Shown: positions 5,259 through 6,642 of the stretch, piece after piece
How the letters are laid out: every line of letters starts with the position of its first letter
Position numbering within the stretch: the stretch's first letter is position 1
Assembly (NCBI GenBank): GCA_022709925.1
Contig: JAKLHX010000064.1
Coordinates: 1-6,642, forward strand
Direction of reading: 5' to 3'
DNA length: 6,642 nucleotides
Origin: Candidatus Margulisiibacteriota bacterium
GTDB taxonomy: Bacteria > Margulisbacteria > WOR-1 > JAKLHX01
Program-made: the position numbers and the translations under genes
The notes under the pieces: generated by a model
What the model saw: only the letters and a program-made list of their open reading frames with translations
Databases searched by the model: none
Told to the model about the DNA's origin: nothing

Positions 5259-6538
5259 ACCGCGTCCTCGAATATCTTAAGTGCATGATCGACATCGCTT
5301 TTTTTGACGTTAAGCGGCGGAATGAACCGTATGACCTGGTCATGGGACCCGCAGCTTATCAATAGGAGGCCGTTATTAAGGCATTCTTTCACTACTTTTG
5401 AGGTCGTTTCAGGGTCAGGATCGCCGTTCTCTTTTATGAATTCAACACCTATCATAAGCCCCAGCCCGCGGACATCCCCGATACATTTATATTTTGATCC
5501 CATCGAATCAAGTTTGCGCATAATATATGTCCCCATGCGCTCTACTTTGTTCAAAAATCCTTTTTTCTGCATTATCTCGATCGATGCAAGGGCGGCCGCG
5601 CAAGACACGGGATTGCCGCCGAAAGTCCCTCCATGGGCGCTGACGGACCATTTTTCCATGACCTCTCTTTTTGCGATTATCCCTCCAAGAGGAAGGCCGT
5701 TGGCGATGCCCTTTGCCATGCACATTATGTCCGGGACCACTCCAAAGTGTTCATGTGCGAACATCTTCCCTGTGCGTCCGAACCCTGTTTGCACCTCATC
5801 AAATATAAGGAGTATGCCGTTCTGCTCGCAAACGGACTTTAACCGTTTGAGATAAAACGCCGGTGGCGGCGCATAGCCCCCTTCTCCAAGAACCGGCTCT
5901 ATAATAACGGCCGCGATCTTGTCTTTGCCTTCTTTCGCGATAATATCCTCGACCGCTTTGATGCAGTGCTTAGAACAATTGTCCGGGTCACATTTCTGAC
6001 CGGCATCGTCTACACACCTATAGCAATAAGGATACTGAGCTTCGAACACGTTGGCCATCAAAGGCTCATAACCCTTTTTATATTTCTCTTTGGAGTTCGT
6101 CACGCTCATCGCGGCAAATGTCCGCCCGTGGAACGAACCGGTAAAGGATATGATCCCCTGCTTTTTAGTGGCGTACTTTGCCAGCTTTATCGCCGCTTCA
6201 ATGGCCCCCGACCCGTCCTGGCAGAAGAAGCACATATCAAGACCGTCGGATGTTATAGCCGACAGCTTTTCTGCCAATTCGATATATTTTTCATAGTAGG
6301 CAACGCCGATGCAAATATGCTCAAGATTAGAAAGCTGCTTTTTGACGGCAGATACTATCTTTGGATGGCAATGACCGAGAGACGTCACAGCGATACCGCA
6401 GGAAAAATCCAGATAATTTTTCCCGTCTATCCCGAACAGATACGATCCCTTGGCGCCTTTTATCACCAGATCGTTATAATGCCCCAACACGGGGGAAACC
6501 ACTTTTTTATACCGGGCTATTATTTCTTCTTTTTGCAT
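5246..6538 (-). CDS. Class III PLP-dependent aminotransferase (4-aminobutyrate/acetylornithine-type)
   Basis: This 430-residue fold-type I aminotransferase is complete. Visible motifs: CGIAVTSLGHCHP (47-59), the phosphate-binding region QDGSGAIEAAIKLA (107-120), SFHGRTFAAMS (135-145), EPVLGEGG (214-221), FDEVQTGFGRTGK (246-258) with the PLP-ring Asp247, the Schiff-base Lys276 in MAKGIANGLPLGG, and GGTFGGNPVSCAAAL (303-317). It transfers an amino group from a terminal amine to 2-oxoglutarate. Length and motifs resemble GABA aminotransferases more than ArgD. No arginine, GABA or polyamine gene is near, so the substrate is open. Residues 172-192 hold five cysteines (CYRC, then C183, C188, C192) that could bind a metal or Fe-S cluster. 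The start ATG 6538 has AAGGA seven bases upstream. Its 3' end overlaps rlmB. Confidence 0.92.
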   Translation of the reverse strand: MQKEEIIARYKKVVSPVLGHYNDLVIKGAKGSYLFGIDGKNYLDFSCGIAVTSLGHCHPKIVSAVKKQLSNLEHICIGVAYYEKYIELAEKLSAITSDGLDMCFFCQDGSGAIEAAIKLAKYATKKQGIISFTGSFHGRTFAAMSVTNSKEKYKKGYEPLMANVFEAQYPYCYRCVDDAGQKCDPDNCSKHCIKAVEDIIAKEGKDKIAAVIIEPVLGEGGYAPPPAFYLKRLKSVCEQNGILLIFDEVQTGFGRTGKMFAHEHFGVVPDIMCMAKGIANGLPLGGIIAKREVMEKWSVSAHGGTFGGNPVSCAAALASIEIMQKKGFLNKVERMGTYIMRKLDSMGSKYKCIGDVRGLGLMIGVEFIKENGDPDPETTSKVVKECLNNGLLLISCGSHDQVIRFIPPLNVKKSDVDHALKIFEDAVCKM

Positions 6539-6566
6539 TTCTTATTCCTTTTGTATATGCACCATC

Positions 6567-6600
6567 TTGTACGGGCAGGTTTCAAACCTGTCCTCTACAA
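6567..6600 (-). other. Intergenic stem-loop upstream of the aminotransferase
   Basis: GGGCAGGTTT (6573-6582) pairs with AAACCTGTCC (6584-6593), including one G-T wobble. TTGTA (6567-6571) pairs with TACAA (6596-6600) outside a small internal bulge, so about 14 base pairs form with a tiny loop. On the minus strand it is followed by GATGGTGCAT rather than a T-run, so it does not look like a standard intrinsic terminator. It could be a 3'-end processing or stabilising element of an upstream gene, or a 5'-leader hairpin of the aminotransferase. Confidence 0.5.
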
Positions 6601-6605
6601 TATCT

Positions 6606-6642
6606 TTACGCCGCTTCTACTGATTTCACTTCCGGGACATCC
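6606..6642 (-). CDS. Possible 3' end of an upstream minus-strand gene (partial)
   Basis: One minus-strand frame reads DVPEVKSVEAA and ends in TAA at 6608-6606, six bases before the stem-loop. This would fit the tail of a gene upstream of the aminotransferase. A second frame stays open to 6595 but has a less protein-like composition. With only 11 codons visible, neither product nor coding status can be decided. Confidence 0.3.
   Translation of the reverse strand, partial: DVPEVKSVEAA

Noticed and set aside
5304..5855. Plus-strand 183-codon frame inside the aminotransferase
   Set aside because: It is a shadow of a strongly conserved gene on the other strand; its composition is not protein-like and no motif is present.

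Overview
The window reads as ordinary bacterial chromosome from a Gram-negative (two-membrane) organism. The best evidence is a signal-peptide-bearing outer-membrane beta-barrel of the PorV/UPF0164 kind with a C-terminal Phe. The mix of moderate GC, frequent ATA and AGG codons, a tRNA without an encoded CCA end and a PorV-like protein would suit a candidate phylum such as Omnitrophota or a relative. That placement is only an impression. No phage, transposon, CRISPR or toxin genes are visible.

Layout. At the left edge is the 5' part of bipA/typA (minus strand, start at 337). It is interrupted by a fold-back inverted repeat (1-46 against 119-164) that looks like a contig-end artefact. Upstream of it, also on the minus strand, is an unrecognised Ala/Pro-rich, single-membrane-segment, coiled-coil protein (405-1184). 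A 187-bp divergent intergenic region with a near-identical 14-bp direct repeat separates it from the plus-strand outer-membrane protein (1372-2544). Next comes tRNA-Tyr(GUA) (2592-2674) behind its own promoter-like sequence. It is followed with no terminator by three tightly packed membrane-protein genes: a short MscS-type channel, an ArsP_1/YraQ-family permease and a SemiSWEET-like PQ-loop transporter. Both junctions between these three are ATGA stop/start overlaps. Convergent to this group, only 6 bp away, is a minus-strand pair: a class III PLP aminotransferase (6538-5246) whose 3' end overlaps the start of rlmB (5258-4518). At the right edge are a stem-loop and possibly the last codons of another minus-strand gene.

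Functional reading. The plus-strand run is probably a single tRNA-Tyr plus membrane-transport transcription unit, made of a small-conductance channel, a permease of unknown substrate and a small sugar-transporter-like protein. The minus-strand aminotransferase and rlmB are translationally coupled but not obviously related in function. I see no convincing new defence or mobile system. The items most worth checking are the fold-back at the left end, the vestibule-less MscS with an A6 run at its junction with the permease, the SD-less bipA start, the repeats in the divergent intergenic region and the cysteine cluster in the aminotransferase.
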